Of a stretch of DNA of 14,098 bases, positions 13,543 through 14,098 are shown piece after piece. The notes beneath the pieces are model-generated. The model searched no databases. It was not told where the DNA came from and saw nothing but the letters and a program-made list of their open reading frames with translations. A program made the position numbers and the translations under genes. Position 1 is the stretch's first letter, and each line of letters opens with the position of its first letter. Source of the DNA: a bacterium (GTDB lineage Bacteria; Krumholzibacteriota; Krumholzibacteria; LZORAL124-64-63); assembly GCA_030592025.1 (NCBI GenBank), contig JAUUZX010000004.1, forward strand, positions 1-14,098, written 5' to 3'.

Positions 13543-13612
13543 GGCTGCGTGGTCGGCCTCATGGGTGCGCGGTCTTCAAGTCGTTGGCACCATGTCGGAT
13601 ATGAGAGGTCGC

Positions 13613-13650
13613 GCCCCGGCCCTGCTCGGGGCTGGACGACCGTCGACGGT
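13613..13650. promoter_or_regulatory. Hairpin and 12-base palindrome in the acyltransferase leader
   Basis: GCCCCG (13613-13618) pairs with CGGGGC (13627-13632). Just beyond it, ACCGTCGACGGT (13639-13650) is a perfect palindrome flanked by direct GGACG repeats. Both lie 70-110 bases upstream of the acyltransferase ATG. The palindrome has the form of a dimer operator; in high-GC DNA such palindromes also arise by chance. Confidence 0.3.
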
Positions 13651-13699
13651 GGACGTGGGGGAGATTTGCAAGAACGGGGCCGGAGTCGGGAAATCCTTA

Positions 13700-13723
13700 G
13701 GTTGTGCCTCCGAGATTGTGTCT
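13700..13723 (-). promoter_or_regulatory. 24-base element shared with 25-48, copy 2
   Basis: Read on the minus strand this begins AGACACAAT and ends AGGCACAACC, with 22 of 24 bases equal to copy 1. The differences are C for T and G for A. CCGG again follows after 16 bases (13683-13680). It lies 157 bases upstream of the acyltransferase ATG at 13542 and 42 bases from the transposase stop, so it belongs either to the operon's control region or to sequence carried with the element. Confidence 0.5.
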
Positions 13724-13764
13724 TTCCTGCTCCCCTTTCCGGTGTGACCGGTGAGAGGAGTTCT

Positions 13765-14098
13765 CTAGAACGCCATCTTCAACTCATGCCGCCTCTGCTT
13801 CGCCAATGCCCTGGTCCCCACACTTCGTTCGTAGTACGCACCCCAACGAGGCGGCAACTCGCAGCGTGTTCTGAAGATCCGCCCACTCAGTATTTCCTGG
13901 ATCGCTAACGGCCTGTCTGTCATCCACCTGGCCATTGCAGGCGTCGGGCTGCCCCTCACCTTCTCCCGCCGCCCCTTTATGTAGTTGCGCCAGACCAACA
14001 GGATCGCCAACCGCTCCGCACTCGCCTGCCGACGTTTTGACCAAGCGATCGTCTCACGCTTGTGGTTCGCGTTGCTGTGACGGATCAGCAGATCCAGC
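13765..14098 (-). CDS. Transposase, C-terminal part, cut by the window edge
   Basis: The frame is open to the right edge; about 110 codons are visible, starting inside DLLIRHSNANHKRETIAW. Then come SKRRQASAERLAILLVWRNY, KGRREKVRGSPTPAMARWM, ILSGRIFRTRCELPPRWGAYY and a basic tail RRHELKMAF. This pattern (a basic NHKRETIAWSKRRQ segment, a WRNY-K motif, then P-A-M and R-x-F-x-x-R) resembles the C-termini of IS transposases as I recall them; I cannot assign the IS family with certainty. Codon use is less GC-biased than the neighbouring glycan genes, suggesting separate origin. An internal ATG could give an 81-residue product but is not a plausible gene start. The element's inverted repeat was not located. 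Confidence 0.65.
   Translation of the reverse strand, partial: LDLLIRHSNANHKRETIAWSKRRQASAERLAILLVWRNYIKGRREKVRGSPTPAMARWMTDRPLAIQEILSGRIFRTRCELPPRWGAYYERSVGTRALAKQRRHELKMAF

Noticed and set aside
13739..13751. CCGGT-GTG-ACCGG hairpin near the transposase end as a terminator or IS end
   Set aside because: Five base pairs without a T tract on either strand is too weak for a terminator, and no matching partner end is within the window.
13522..13908. Plus-strand open frame of 128 codons near the right end
   Set aside because: It runs over the leader of the acyltransferase operon and antisense to the transposase end, has no ribosome site, and its composition is not protein-like.

Overview
The window is high-GC bacterial DNA. 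The first gene ends in the FlgD-like/T9SS-type C-terminal repeat (PNAPNPFNP ... YPAG ... WDGRDGSGR ... ASGVYQVRM) that is common in high-GC uncultured lineages of the wider FCB group (Krumholzibacteriota or Eisenbacteria type). That placement is inference; no rRNA or other phylogenetic marker is present.

Layout from the left. Positions 81-1871 hold an exported, surface-targeted endonuclease/exonuclease/phosphatase-family enzyme. The 475-base gap that follows holds a long hairpin, a sigma70-like promoter, and a short, strongly structured transcription unit of about 140 nt closed by a canonical terminator, which is a candidate small RNA or leader. Then comes a branched-chain aminotransferase (ilvE) with its own terminator. 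At 3591-4568 there is a collapsed thioredoxin / DUF4266 lipoprotein / ApbE locus: the DUF4266 protein now runs directly into a fragment of ApbE, and the rest of ApbE continues in another frame after a second deletion. A DEDDh exonuclease with a DUF3820-type tail follows at 4695-5480.

Positions 5604-9184 are a tightly packed plus-strand operon: a GspG-like pseudopilin-like protein, a HDOD-domain protein and two sulfotransferases. It meets tail to tail (11-base overlap) a minus-strand block that reads from 13542 down to 9174: FemAB/GNAT-like acyltransferase, DegT/StrS sugar aminotransferase, a decayed-methyltransferase plus GT2 glycosyltransferase fusion, and an outer-membrane beta-barrel-like protein. 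Together the aminotransferase, acyltransferase, glycosyltransferase and sulfotransferases look like an accessory locus that builds or decorates a surface glycan. The right edge holds the C-terminal end of a transposase, consistent with an accessory region.

Two non-coding repeats tie regions together. A 24-base element (22 identities) lies upstream of the first gene and, inverted, upstream of the acyltransferase operon. A 21-base element (18 identities) with sigma54-like -24/-12 spacing lies upstream of both the thioredoxin gene and the pseudopilin operon. The most unusual items are these two elements, the structured RNA unit and the collapsed DUF4266/ApbE locus. I see no CRISPR array, tRNA, rRNA or recognisable defence system.
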